Assembly: GCA_900708905.1 (NCBI GenBank)
Contig: CAADRB010000004.1
Span: 4,858,376 to 4,922,375 of the forward strand
Direction of reading: 5' to 3'
Length of the DNA: 64,000 bases
Source of the DNA: Hymenolepis diminuta
Lineage: Eukaryota; Platyhelminthes; Cestoda; Cyclophyllidea; Hymenolepididae
Positions 39,201-51,600 of the stretch are shown here, in pieces. How positions within the stretch are numbered: the stretch's first letter is position 1; each line of letters starts with the position of its first letter. Under the pieces are notes generated by a model. That model made no database searches. It saw only the letters and a program-made list of their open reading frames with translations, and had not been told where the DNA came from. The position numbers and the translations under genes were made by a program.

Positions 39201-42200
39201 ACCACCTTTCAAAAGTCCGTTGAACGGCATTTTCAATAAACTTTTGAGATCTGCTGGCGCATTCGCCCTGCCACTGAGCTAACTGACGCATGTGTTCCTG
39301 TGGAGAGGGTTGTGATGCCAAAGTTCCCCACTGCTGCGCATTCAGGGTGCTCGTACTGGGGGCTAATCGCAATGTTGAATCTAAAAGAAATATATTGAAC
39401 GCTTTTATGGTCGACGTTATTTGTTTCAGCATATGTTTCTTGTTAAGGTTGAACAAAATACAAGACCAATTGCTTATAATTTTATTTCAATTGTTATGAA
39501 AGAGATAGAAGTTTGTTTTCTACCTTAATGAAAATTGCAAACGGAATGGATGATTGCTAATAGATTGTCCATGTAATTCCCGATTATATATATATATATA
39601 TATATATACTCAATACATTTTTAAATAAACGAGTTAATATTCTATAATAATATCATTTTATTAGAATTAATGAACCAAAGTAGGTTATCTGATAATAATA
39701 GAAAAATTACCCACTAGAATTTCATTGTTTGAATGGAGTTCTTGCACAAACTCTCGATTAATATTTGCTATATACACATGATAAAAGGACAAAATTTTAA
39801 TATTTCCAGTCGATAAATTGCATTTCAACATTAGATAAACAAAAAACAATATCATAGGTACTGCAAATTTGAATTTTGATGAATTTTAAAACGGGTTAAT
39901 TATGGTGCTTTACCAACGAGTTTCAGTAAAATTAACCCCATCTACCAAAGTTTAATTCATTTTTAATTTATTTTTAATATTTCAGTACCCAGATTAGTAC
40001 CTGCGCATGACATTAAAGTTCGCAATTTTTTAGTAAAATTACGAAAAACTGCAACGCCTTTGGTCTCGTCAGTGTGAACATCCATGACCCCTACGCGTGG
40101 TTATTAAGCCTTCACCTTTTTGGGATGACCTCGAAGTTCACTCATTACGCTTGCCCTAATACTTTGGTTTCGTCAGCTTGCTTTGCCAGTTTAGGGTCGT
40201 TCTAGCAGTTTCGACATTTCGACAAAAGTCTGATATTTCAGCAAACGTTTGAAATAGAATTCATGATACTTTAAGGCGTGATTATCAGTTCAGATAAATG
40301 TCTTATATCTACTAGGTCAGAGCACGCTAGGTCGATGGTCATGGATGATCAACTCCACTAGCTGTTTGTGGCCAACATGGGAAGCGGTAGAATACGAGAT
40401 TTTCACGAGACCTACCTTAGTATGCCTTTCTCCTGCCAAGGTCAAGAATTACTAACACTTCTCCTTGTGGAATTTAATTTAAAATAGTATTCATATGTGT
40501 TTGTTATTGAATTCAAAGTCCAGAAAGATCATTTCACTCACTTTTATCAACGCTCTTAATTTAAACTTTAGTAGTCTGATCAGTTTGAGTCTTAGTTTGG
40601 GGAAAGATTTGTCACCCATCAAATGCTTCTTATTGATTACGGCCAAAATGACGGAAGGCGTAAACATTTATGGTTAACAGCACATACAATTCATGCATTC
40701 ATTAATGTCATCAGTGGTAAGAATAGCAATATATACATGGGAACTACGTGATTAAAACGGATAAAGAAATGCTTTAGTGACAGCACATTACTAACAAGAA
40801 TATTCGTTTCTGCGATGAATGAAGTCGTCGGCCCCACGCCTCTGTGAGAAGTTAAAATGTGATATGAAGAATAATTTTAATAATCCAAAATATTTAAGAT
40901 TGCAGAGTTACAGACGTGTTAGTTGGTGCTAATTAGTCCGATTCACAGCTGGAATAAATTTATCTCAGAATATAAATGAATATCCCTTGCCATTCAAATG
41001 TACTTTTTACTATTGGTTGGAAGGACTTCAAGATTAAAATATAATGATGGAAGCAATAAATTGGACCAAATTGCACTTTATATAGATTAATTTCTTTATC
41101 TCCTACTAAGTTTTCGACTAAAATCAAAAACCGCCAAGGACAAGTCTGGAATCGCGATATATGCTGAAGGTAATGAGGAAATCTTTCGTAACCTTTCTAA
41201 ATTCGGAAGGCTGGATAATACCGTTTTTATAATACATGGTCACGTGTGCAGTTAGTAGGAAGCACACTGTCCCGTGGTGGCCTTATATAGCAGGTAAACT
41301 GCAGGACCATTGTTTTTCACTCTCCTTTTATTGAATATATATTCATGCGCCATCTGCAACTTCGTATATCCACAAAATTCAAATAAGAATAATGATAATC
41401 TCAAATACTATCCTCTGGAGGCGAATAGATCGTGGATCTTTAAAGAGGAGTAATTAACAGATAATAAATATAACATATTCATAATATTAATATTTATAAA
41501 TATAAACTAGAAATAAAATAAACTTTATAACAGAAGCCTGAAATTGATGATTCAATGTCTGATTTACGACGGTATTTGGTATTTAAGAATACGCGAACTG
41601 GGACAGAAACAACTAATATTAAGAGGAAAAAAACAAATCAGTTCACTATATTTGTATATAAGGAAAAACTACTCAAATAATTTATGGTATGAAATCTCCA
41701 CATACTCTTTTAATGAAAGTGATTTTCTTCGCTTTGGTTAAAGAAAAGTTAGAAAAAATTATAGAGAACATAAATAACTTTGAATTAAATAAATTAAATT
41801 TAAAATATTTCGCCTTAAACATATATATGCCTACATATATAAAAAACAAATATTTTTAATATAATGCAATTTAATTTATACAACATTCATAAATCTGGAT
41901 CCATTTTTTAAAAATAAATATGCAAACTTAATTGCTTTTGCTGGAGAGAAATAAAAGTAATTAATTTATTAGCACAATTAATTTTATTATTCTAATTTAA
42001 TAAGATTTTCCATCTAATTTGCAAGATTTACTGCTACAAAAAACGTCAATTCACACATACTGATATTTATTCTAATAAATATAATATAAATTTATTATTA
42101 ATAAGTTAGAGTATAATTAACGTCAGAAAGAAATTAAATTTATATCTTTATTAACTTTATGAGCAACCTATTTCATTATTTTCATTGTTAAATATCAAAG

Positions 42201-45200
42201 TTCTACTTTTTCCCAAGCGAGGTGTATAAATTATATACACGAATTATACTTTCATTATATGAATATGATTGGTCGTGAAGAGGGCGTTTGATTCTATATT
42301 TTTAGACAGTTCAACAAAAATTGGGACGGTTTTATAATTCCCTAACATCTGCTTTTCAATCTGTACTATCGAGTCTGTGGTGTACCCAAAGTCCATATCG
42401 TCATTTACACGATTTCATATATGTAAACATTCTAAGGAGACCCGAGCCATTTTCCTCTTCTCTTTCTTGCTACTGAGTTATTCTATGATCATGCAATTCC
42501 AACTGACTTTGTCAATTCAATAATTATAGATACTGCTATCCAAAACCCAGTTTCTACTAACCATCTCCTGCTAAACCTACTATCCATTCGCATTTATCTT
42601 CATTCCCCCTTTATGCTATTTATTATCAAAGCACTATTCTTTGCAAGCTGCCGTCTTCTTTCTTACTCTCTTTAGCTCTGCTTCTAGCTGCCTTGGCATT
42701 ACTTCTGCTATAGCAGACCTAACCAAACTGAAACTATTCATTTTATCGTGGAAAAATGCACATTCGAAAGGAACTTAAAATTGGTGGACGGATGAAAATT
42801 TTGATATGTGTAACAGTTTGAATCTGAAAGCTTACCCCAACGTGGTCCATTTTCCCCATGCGGGAGGTACCTGAAAGCACAAAAATGCTAATTTAAACAA
42901 CAAATTTCCCCACAGGCACCGTAACCATACATATGGCTACTGCACAGACAACAATCAGCGGTTTTATTGCTATGTAGGAATATTATTGCATATAAATATA
43001 ATTAATAATTCTAAATCCCCTTCATTATTTAGTTAAATTTCCAACCTTAACATTCATTTTATAATTAGTTGGAGTACCATTGGTAAAAATGTCAGAATAA
43101 CTGAAGTACTAAATTTCCAAGTTATATATACATATTTAATTATTCATTTATTCCAGACCACTCCAACAAATAAAAGATGGTGAAACTAGAAGAATTTTCA
43201 CTAATTTAGTCAATTATTTGCAGAATGAATTTTATAAAATTGAAAATTTTATATATCACGAAATAATTATGGTTGAAAGCGGTAATGTCTTTCATAAATA
43301 ATATGTATATTTTCTACTTATATTGTTAACGGAAGAGGGGTATTTTATGAGTTTATTGTTGTAGTTCTGAGAGTTTGCCTAAGTATCATATCTCTAACTA
43401 ATAACAGTCATCATCACATGACAAGAAGAAAACTTTTTTTAACAAATAATGCTTATTAAGACAATCGTAAACCATGAGGAGTGAAGCGGAGTTAAAGTGA
43501 ATAAGAATAGCTAAGCCCATTCTCTACTTGAAAAGTTTGAATTGTGGAACTGTATAAATACTCATAGAATCAACCTTGAAGTTGTTAAATAAGTAGAAGA
43601 TCATTCTGGATGATCCGACGTTTAATTCGATACAAAACGCCTGAGTGGATCGATTAAATTGAATTGATGTCTCAATTGATTAAATTCGACATAAAACTTA
43701 GTAAGAAGTCCCTTGAATGAAATCAAATATCCGAGAATATTATTTTAGTATGGATTCATCTTATTCTCCACTGATCGATTTTCAAAATTCCCGTCGCCAG
43801 TTATGAATAAATATTTGGGACTATTTCAATATCTATAATAAATTTAATAATGATTGCAATTTGAATTTAAATATCAGGCTGACATAAATTGAAGAGTTTG
43901 CTTATTGTAACAGCCCACATACTTGTCGCAATATTACAAGTAAACTTATTTATCACTGTTTATACACAGCTAAAAATAACAGACAAAGAGAAAAACATTA
44001 AAATGTCAAATTTCTTACTTTAGCTTAAGATACAACACCTTTTCTTATCTCTTTCTAAACATCGAGGTTTCGTATTTATGCTTTCTCTTACTCGTTTACA
44101 TTCAAAGTTGATTACCAGCAAAATTTGTGAACAGAAGTATGGATGTTTGAGATCATTCATCCACAAGATCTATTGTTAACTTGGCACATCAAAAGAAAGA
44201 CGAGACAATTGAATATGGAACGGTGACTTCTCCATTTGGAGCAACATATTTTGAAATAACTGTATAATTTTGTGATAATAAGAACTAAAGCACAATGTTT
44301 GACTTTTCATTTCAAGTTTCTCACTTTCTTTCAGTTATCAATCACACTTGAAATGGGGCGTGGAATTAGTGATTATAAAGGACATACGAATACAACGACA
44401 TGTCCACACAACCATATTAAACCTAGAGAAACGACTTCGACGATCACAAAAAGGAGGCAAACATTACTTAAATATATATTAAAAATCTTAAAATTTCATT
44501 CTTCAATCGACTAACTGAATTAAAACTTTACTAATTAATAGGGATAAGAAAGGAGTGATTCAATGAGTCAAATCTAATAGAAGTAAATGAAGCTTGAATT
44601 TTTGTTACTTTTATATTAAAACATTATTACTTTACCATAAGATCATTCAAGCTTACTGATCGCAATTTCGCGTAAAATGTATGACTAGTATGCAATATAA
44701 TATTCATGTTATTCACATTATTGAGAAAACCAGCCGACTTGCCTTTTAATGTATTTTCCACCGCAGGGCTGAGATATTTCCGTCTTGTATCTGCCATTCT
44801 GACAGTTGTCTGCAATAATAATACAAAAGGCAAGGATATTCAGCACGATCATTGTTAATATTTTCATTGCCAATCACATATCCTATTTCGCTGAACAGTC
44901 TGCTTAACCGACTTCAAAAAAATCTCCAAAATCAATTCGAACCAGTAAACGCTTTTATAACTAGTAAGAATGACAATTAATATAATTATCGTACATCATT
45001 TATTAAAAGTTGCCAAATATTACTATAAAATGCAGTATCGATTGGGAATTCGGAAGCGTATTTTCGTAGTACGGATTTAGAATATTATTTTGCTAATTGA
45101 AAGGCCCTTGTTCAAAGACAAATACTTAAACCACTGTAAATGTAAAAATTTTAAATGGACCGCTAACTTACAATAATTTCGTTCACCTTGACTTTGCGAG

Positions 45201-45247
45201 CGGACTGTTGAACTGGTGTTAATTGAGCCGATAGGTAATTGATAGAG
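27227..45247 (-). CDS. Tensin-family protein, SH2-PTB region (9 exons, 397 aa seen)
   Basis: Tensins link integrins and actin at focal adhesions through their C-terminal SH2 and PTB domains. Minus-strand exons: 45247-45172, 44809-44743, 42870-42836, 39380-39174, 36839-36717, 32746-32495, 31378-31138, 29692-29648, 27374-27227; phases agree throughout. In the 397-residue model the SH2 domain starts at [11 protein letters not shown] (118-128), continues GGFIVRTSS with the phosphotyrosine-binding Arg R144, and then SIRHFLI and LPCILRLPG. The PTB domain starts [13 protein letters not shown] (254 on), then [20 protein letters not shown], and ends with [15 protein letters not shown] and the stop. 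These follow the tensin SH2-PTB order closely. Intron 2 appears to use a GC donor. The first listed exon could instead begin at an in-frame ATG at 45271. No PTP or C2 domain was found, so this is either a short TNS4-like protein or has unseen upstream exons. Confidence 0.9.
28268..28531 (+). repeat. Dispersed repeat family X, copy 2
   Basis: This is the second copy of the repeat at 11445-11735, matching in the same orientation by several diverged blocks (TTTTGTCTCGG, CAGTTATTTGG, AAGACAACTTGTATT, TGAGTCAATCGTAG). It sits downstream of the PTB exon at 29692-29648, inside the last intron of the tensin gene. Confidence 0.55.
31893..32115 (+). mobile_element. tRNA-derived SINE-like element, copy 1
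   Basis: The head GGTGACGCAGTGATTAACGT resembles a tRNA box A region, followed by CTCCTCTGCGAAGTCAGGAA. A shared body follows (GGAGTGGCC, GAGGTTCAATGATG, TGTGAAAAACTG, AAGGCCTTCCTG). It matches the element at 52730-52935 block by block in the same order. It is inserted in the intron between the second SH2 exon and the first PTB exon of the tensin gene. Confidence 0.5.
33750..36716. other. Tensin intron DNA, AT-rich
   Basis: This part of the intron between 36717 and 32746 is AT-rich with short (AT)n tracts (about 34148-34164) and the decayed repeat near 35300. No further exon was found. Confidence 0.5.
35290..35375 (+). repeat. Decayed third copy of the 197-base repeat
   Basis: The block TAGCxTCTAGCAGAGTCCTCTA is shared with the arm at 24106-24305 and is followed by diverged matching text to about 35375. 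It shows that the repeat is dispersed, not limited to the inverted pair. Confidence 0.5.
37740..37772. repeat. AT microsatellite
   Basis: Runs of ATAT broken by single substitutions, in a tensin intron. A longer perfect (TA)n tract occurs at about 39585-39608 in the next intron. Confidence 0.7.
38590..38775 (-). mobile_element. tRNA-derived SINE-like element, copy 2
   Basis: On the minus strand the segment reads GGTGAAACAGCGGATTACGC, then GCTCCTCT and a box B-like GAGGTCGTGAATTC, followed by GAAATGGCC. This parallels the heads of the copies at 31.9 and 52.7 kb. It lies in a tensin intron. Confidence 0.45.
39585..39608. repeat. (AT)n microsatellite
   Basis: About 12 perfect AT units in the tensin intron upstream of the 39380-39174 exon. 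Confidence 0.85.
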
Positions 45248-46026
45248 CTGCGAATCGTCATTAGAATACATTTGGGCCGTGAGGGGAAAGCAAAAGAAAT
45301 GAAAAAGGAAAGAAAAGCATGAAACGAAAGTCGACACAACATTTGGTGGGCGGATGTATGAACTGGAACTAGCCTATCTCCGTTTATTACAAAATTCTGC
45401 CAATTAAATGAGAATGGCTGGAATAACCATTTAGCTAGCGAGGGGCCTAAAATGCGCTGACATTTCGCCCATAACTTAACAACATGGACATTTCTTTCTC
45501 CTTCTTCGTCATTTTGACTCTGCACGATTTGCCCCAGCTAGTTATAATGCTGAAATTATGACCTAATGATCTGGTATTTATAAAAACCTTTAGCCACATT
45601 GTCATCAAAACCTTTATTGACATTTTCATCTAACCTTACAGTGAACTTTTACCCCTATAATTGACAGAATTAAACTTGTTCAGGGCGAAAATAAAAGGGA
45701 CATTTGACTTACAGTTGGTTGAGAAAGATAAATAGATTTCCTGGAAGTGTGGCTATCTAAAATATGTAAAAATATCACGATTTGAGAGCCTAGAAATTCG
45801 ATTATTTGAGAGATTGTCTAATTCTGGAGCTGCCTACTAACTGTTCGATAAGTTGATTTCTTGCTGCGATTTTCATTAATTGCATAATATATAGTGTGAG
45901 CTAAGGTAGAACTAAAGTTAAACATGAAGTTGATTGAGGGTTACTCATGAGAGAATAAATTTGAACTCACCTTGGACCATGCTTCTAGATATATGCATGT
46001 TTCCTTAATGAAACAAGACAAGGCGG

Positions 46027-46045
46027 TGGATGGATGGATGGATGG
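46027..46045. repeat. (GGAT)n microsatellite
   Basis: About five tandem GGAT units, upstream of the visible 5' end of the tensin gene and at the edge of a locally GC-richer patch (46030-46330). Confidence 0.8.
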
Positions 46046-46393
46046 GTGCACAACAAACAAGCGAGGTGGTTCGATAAGCGATGTCACACTCTCATGTCAC
46101 CTGATTTTCTGCCTGCCACCTACCACTTTTTGTTGACACACAGGAAGCTAGGGAGAGAAAGGTGTGCGAGGAAGTTGGGATCTTGTGAACTCCTTGGGCT
46201 TCTTGCCCACAGCATTTGTAGGTTTGCACGCAAAAGTGCGTCCGTGTATACGACAGGGATATGGCGCAATCTACGAATCACAGATCTCGGTGTGTTTAAA
46301 ACTGTCCAACTGCAAGTGAAATTGATAGGGCCTTTTCTGTGCATATTGTATGGTTTTAATCGTTTCCTTTCCTGTCACATTCAATCAACATGA
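46034..46393 (+). other. Open, GC-richer stretch of unknown nature
   Basis: A 119-codon open frame begins with ATG in the GGAT repeat. No domain is recognisable, and the opposite strand is also open over 46344-46120. The patch is GC-richer than its surroundings. It might belong to a promoter or first exon of the tensin gene, but nothing proves that. Confidence 0.2.
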
Positions 46394-47390
46394 CGATAAG
46401 AGCGGAAGGATGTGAACTCGGAATTACAGTTAACGCACAAATTCTTCCAAGCTACTTTCTTTAAGCTTGAATATTTCAGGTCTGCATTTTAAATACGGAG
46501 TTAAACTTAAGAGGCGCTTAGGAAAGGAAAGAATTAGATAAATGGAAATTAGCATTTAAACAGTTCATTTCAGTTTTAATGGGAAAACAATATTGGGGTC
46601 ATTCCGTTAATACTTCATACTCTGTATTTTTCATGTTCTTAACGATTATCAGAAATATTTTATTATCAGATTAATCACCATTTAAGATTCAGTTCCAATA
46701 GAATCTGCATAGAGATGGCCAAATTGATTAATTAAGCAGAGATTATTTGCTGAAATAAAAGGCTCCTCAGATAAATGACGGTTAAAAATTGACCCATCAT
46801 CAGAACGATGACAATTTAATTCAAACTAGAGTAAACTTTTGTACCGATAGAATGGCATGTTACTTGGATGCCGATGGTGGGATATGGGTCATTTAATCTG
46901 AACTTAAGGACTTTCAGTCACATTTGCCGGAGACCTATAAACCTTTTAAACGACAACATTTATAAACTGATACTAGAAGAAATGATGTAGAACGCGAATT
47001 CAACCCATAGATTATTTATAGGTAAGACGACTTGAAATCGTTTATTTCTAATCTCATCATCTCGGCCAAAAACGATTAGATAAGTATTAGAAAAATGAAA
47101 TTTACTTCGATCATAAAATGTATATTAACCCCAATGCTGAGTTGAAACATCTTGTCAGCCAAACCTAAACAGATCAAAATTGATTTATCTATTAGTAGCA
47201 GAGAAGAGTAATAACTTCTGTATTTGTACATACAATATCTAAAATGTATCTAACACTCAGAATATGAGCAAAAGATGGGATTTGGAGTTGTTTTTACAAA
47301 TGTATATTTGATGGCTGGAACAGACATTTCTTACAACGAAGGACTCAAACCAATAAACATACTACGAACCCTCAAAATGGTTGTTTTGTG

Positions 47391-47471
47391 ATGGAACGAG
47401 TTAGAATTCAAGTTACCTATCATGCTCTTCAATATGCTCCTGTAAATAGCCCTTGTTGGATTAATAGTGTA
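47391..47471 (+). other. Possible orphan first exon
   Basis: An ATG opens a short frame (MERVRIQVTYHALQYAPV...) that runs to a strong donor GTAAGTAAC. A 31-base segment framed by CTTTAG and GTAAGT lies at about 47735-47765. No family is recognised, and a continuing chain of exons could not be built. Confidence 0.15.
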
Positions 47472-48615
47472 CCTGTAAGTAACTGTACTTTTGCACTCTC
47501 TGTCTGCATAAACTGTAGCCTAGTGGGTAGATTGAAAACATTGGCTGAAACTAGACTTCCTAGCATCACAAAAATATAAAAGAGTCTTACTTAGCAAGAC
47601 TAAGGAAGAGGGAGAAAAAATATTTGTCATTACTATTCGAAAATAAAAATCGTCCTAGGAAATCCAGCTGCGTATGTACATATAAATACGAAGTGTTCGA
47701 ATAATCCATAAACGATAAGGCCTTTTGTACTTTAGCCATTGTCCAGCCACCAAAACCACCAATATGGTAAGTTAGATTCTTGATTGAACCATATTATTCA
47801 CCACACGCTTAATCTTACTTTCTAATGCATCATTAGTTTAGTCAATTGCTATTTATTTACTATTGTTCGTTCGATGTTATATTTTTTATAAATTTAGAAG
47901 GAACTGTTAAATCTCTTGACAGGTAACATGACGGTAGGTATCTTCATACATATGTACATTCCTATGGCTTTACCATTCATATATTTTGTACATTATCCTA
48001 CGTTCATTTCAATTCAATTCTTTATGCTTATGTTCACTATCGGCATCAAGGTCTACTATTCAATATACAAAATGGATCTACCCAATAACAGTAATTAACA
48101 AGACTCCGTATGCCGAGTACCAATTTGTCTATACTGAATCAGATGATTTGGCTTTATAATAAATGAATTTTATACAATCAATTGAAGGCCACTTGACAAT
48201 ATGAATTTTAACAAAAGGCAAAAGGAATGACATTTTAAATAATTCCAGAAATCCATGTCCCTTTATGTAAGTAAACAAACCTTCATTTCACTAGAAAAGA
48301 TCTTCCATTTTCATTAATTCCCTTTTGACAGCTGTTTATTGTGATATTTCATTTCTCTCACCTTTGCATAAAGATTGTTCTTTCTTGATTCAATTTCATA
48401 ATGAAATTTTTGGTTTACGGAGATGACCCATAAATCTAAACTAAATTTGTTGCGTTCTTTTACAGTGAACATGAGCCATTTAGGTTTGAATTTCGAGTAA
48501 AGAATAACTGGATGTTCTAAAAACAACAACAAAACAAGTTTACTTAAATACGAATTAGTAAACTTCCATATTTCTCTTTGAATACTTAACAAATTGATCT
48601 CTGTTAATTCCACAG

Positions 48616-48666
48616 ATTTGCACAGGCTACTCGATCCCCTCGCATGTCCGTTTTTAAGATTAAAAG
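48616..48666 (+). other. Orphan exon-like segment
   Basis: A 51-base segment follows a good acceptor (TTCCACAG) and is followed by a good donor (GTATGT). In one frame it encodes FAQATRSPRMSVFKIKR. This faintly recalls the start of the mature succinate dehydrogenase iron-sulfur subunit, but none of the following conserved Cys-rich exons was seen in the window. It may be a fragment or chance. Confidence 0.2.
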
Positions 48667-51600
48667 GTATGTTTTTTAACGCTCAGTGATTGCTTAATAA
48701 AATCTGCTATCTACTACTACTACTAAAACTACTATTACCCCAGGGAGAAAAAGAAGGGGGAAGATCTGTTGCCCAAACAACGATTTTGCTATTATGAAAA
48801 TAAATTCGTTTATATAGAGTTAAGTATGTGGTAAGTGATTTGCCAGTCGGTTAGCCAATGACAATAGCAATACTTGCTTCCCTGATAATCTTACGAATCT
48901 TGATGTGGGCACAGAAACCGACTAATCAATAATCCAATGCATGGAAGATGAAGCTTATGGTCTCCGCACCAGTCCACTGGAAATATTCGAATAAACGTCC
49001 CAAGAGTGCACGTACAATGACTAAATGATGAGATTCATGAATAACATTAATTGCATACTGTAGTGTATGCAGAAAAACCCAGAGAGAACTCTATTAACTT
49101 TATGTTGTGTCACTTACACCTATTCGGGTGTAGGATACTCATGGACATGGGAAATTCAATCATACTCATGTCTTTGTCTTTCAAAGGGAGCTTTACATGC
49201 GACCAAACTCTCGGAATTAGGACACTACTTGTGACGGAAAATACAGATGCGGTCGGATTGCAATTGAAGCGAGGAGTTGAATGGTATCTACAAGGACATT
49301 CCTCATTTCTGACAATTGGAATAAGTAAGCCCGGTCAATCTCATTGTTTAATCAATAAACAAACCACCGATTAGAGATTTTCATTTTCATTGTTCTCCCG
49401 AAATCTGTTTTCATTCATTCAAGGCCGTTTTTGCATCATTTATTTCGGAACGTTATCAGTGTTTGACACTGTAGACGTTTATATTTTGACTGATTATTTC
49501 CTGTTTGGCATTTTAATAGTCTTTGATGTCTTCTTCATGATAAAAACTTATAGTATATATGTAGAATGTCATTATTAATATCTGCGTCAAGAAAAAGTAA
49601 TCTTTTAAATTCTATTCATGAAAACATATTAATTTGAGAAACAGTAAATATATCCATTAGGAGATGAAACGGGAAAGAGATTGAATAGAAGCAGATATTG
49701 AAGTCGGGGCGTCCATAATAGATATAGCTTCCCATGTAATACCCACTGTTTTCAAGGTTCACATGTCATGATTGGAATCATAAATACCTAATTGGGTACG
49801 TTGTCGCAATGTTTAGAGTGGTCAGCTGGCTGAATTTATCTTTTTAGGCACCTCATAGGAGCAACATGATTCTTACTATCTTTAGCTCTTTAGGTAGGGC
49901 AAATAAACCTCTCCCTTCTTAATAAAAATAAAGAAACCCATTCGTTGAAAATCGCGTGTACCTCAGACAGGTTTCAGTTGCAAAATAGCCCAGTGGCTGA
50001 ATCATCTAGCCTGGGTTATAAAATCAAAGATAAGTTGTAGCAAATACTGTTCTAAATATATGAAATACTACTTTATTTAAATATATGCTTTCATCAATTT
50101 AAGTTTATTGATTCTATTCAGAGATGTATTCTGAATTGCCCGGCAATTGTTTATATTCAAAATTAAGACATTTTTAAATAATCTTTTTTAAACGAGACGT
50201 GACCAGAACAAACATTTTCAAATTTTTTTGGAGTTTGACATGTACATAAATGTCTTCTGCACTTACTCAAATCACCAAGAATTTCCTTTTGAATATGTGG
50301 TTTTTGTGTGTACATCTGTAATTACCTTTCACTACCGTATCCCTCAAATAATTGATTTCTGAGAATCATAAGCATACACTGAGGCTTTATTGAACCTTTA
50401 AAGTTTTGCATAGGTAATCAGTTTTCGATCACATTATGGAAAGAAATTGAATGGGTAGCAACCATACAGCATTTACACGGATCTACAAAATCTGGCAGAT
50501 ACTTACTTAAAAGGTTAATTATATAATACCAAGGTTAGGGGAGAGAAGAAATGCGCACTTGATAGAAATGAGAAGAGTTATGAAGTGAAAAAATTTCGTT
50601 CATAAATTTACTGTCTAAGAATACTTTCTTAGCATCTATATAAAACAGGAAATATAAGCGAAGTGTACATTAATTCATATGCTTGTCGTTTATTATAAAA
50701 TGAGTGTACATGGAGTAACTTTCATATGATAAAGAGATATTTTCGCTAACTTTTAAGATTTAGCAACACTTAATTGTAGCCGCTCTTATTAAGAAACTCA
50801 CATTTTAACATCCCTGGTTTTGACCATAATAAATCAGTACGGTGGGTCATTCTCATCTTAGTTTCCACTGGTGTCCTTTGACTGGGTAAATGCGTATTTT
50901 AACCGCTGCGTCACCAACGTACAAACCAAAATGTGTAATAAATAAAATGTTTTTTATAATAATTAGGTACACCTAGTATATTTTCATCAGTTATTAGATG
51001 CAAAATCTGAAAAAAACATTAACTGATGCTTTCATTGATATTAATCAATATGTAATTAAAACTGTGAACCACTTACTGCGTATATAATAGCACTACTAAA
51101 ATTGACGCTTAATTAAGATTTGTTTAACTTGTTGAATGCCATGTTTTCCTATTTCAAATTGATTGTAGTTAGCACAATCTAAATATGGGTTTGTTAAAGA
51201 AAACTTTCAGATAAGACAATATAGGGCAAAAAAGCATTACACTTCTGAAAGAATATGAAGGGCAGGCTGAGAAGTATTAACGAAAAAGGAAGCGACTATC
51301 TTGCCGCAATGACTATGGGGTTGTGGCCGAATATATCTCACGTCTTAGCCATTGTTGTTTCATGTTGATCCGCGTGTTGGCAATTTCTTCCGAAGTGGCC
51401 GGCAAAGTTGCCAGTTTGGCCTACTTCCGATCCCTTTGTGACGACGGGCTTGGTGATTTACACTTACATGACCAGTTAAAGTTCGCATCCAAGTCGGACA
51501 AAGGGATATGTGGGTACAAAAGTAATATTAAACCTAAGGAGAGAGAGGTTGAATGTAAGGACTTCAATCACGAGGGTGAACGATACTCCTCCACTTCAAG

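Noticed and set aside
45163..45525. 120-codon open frame on the minus strand
   Set aside because: It overlaps the tensin exon 45247-45172 in another frame; only that exon's frame keeps phase with the following exons.
49051..49374. 107-codon plus-strand open frame
   Set aside because: No domain, no recognisable splice-linked partner, and composition like surrounding non-coding DNA.
49980..50040. tRNA-like text (GCCCAGTGGCTGAATCATCT)
   Set aside because: No matching B box or cloverleaf could be drawn.
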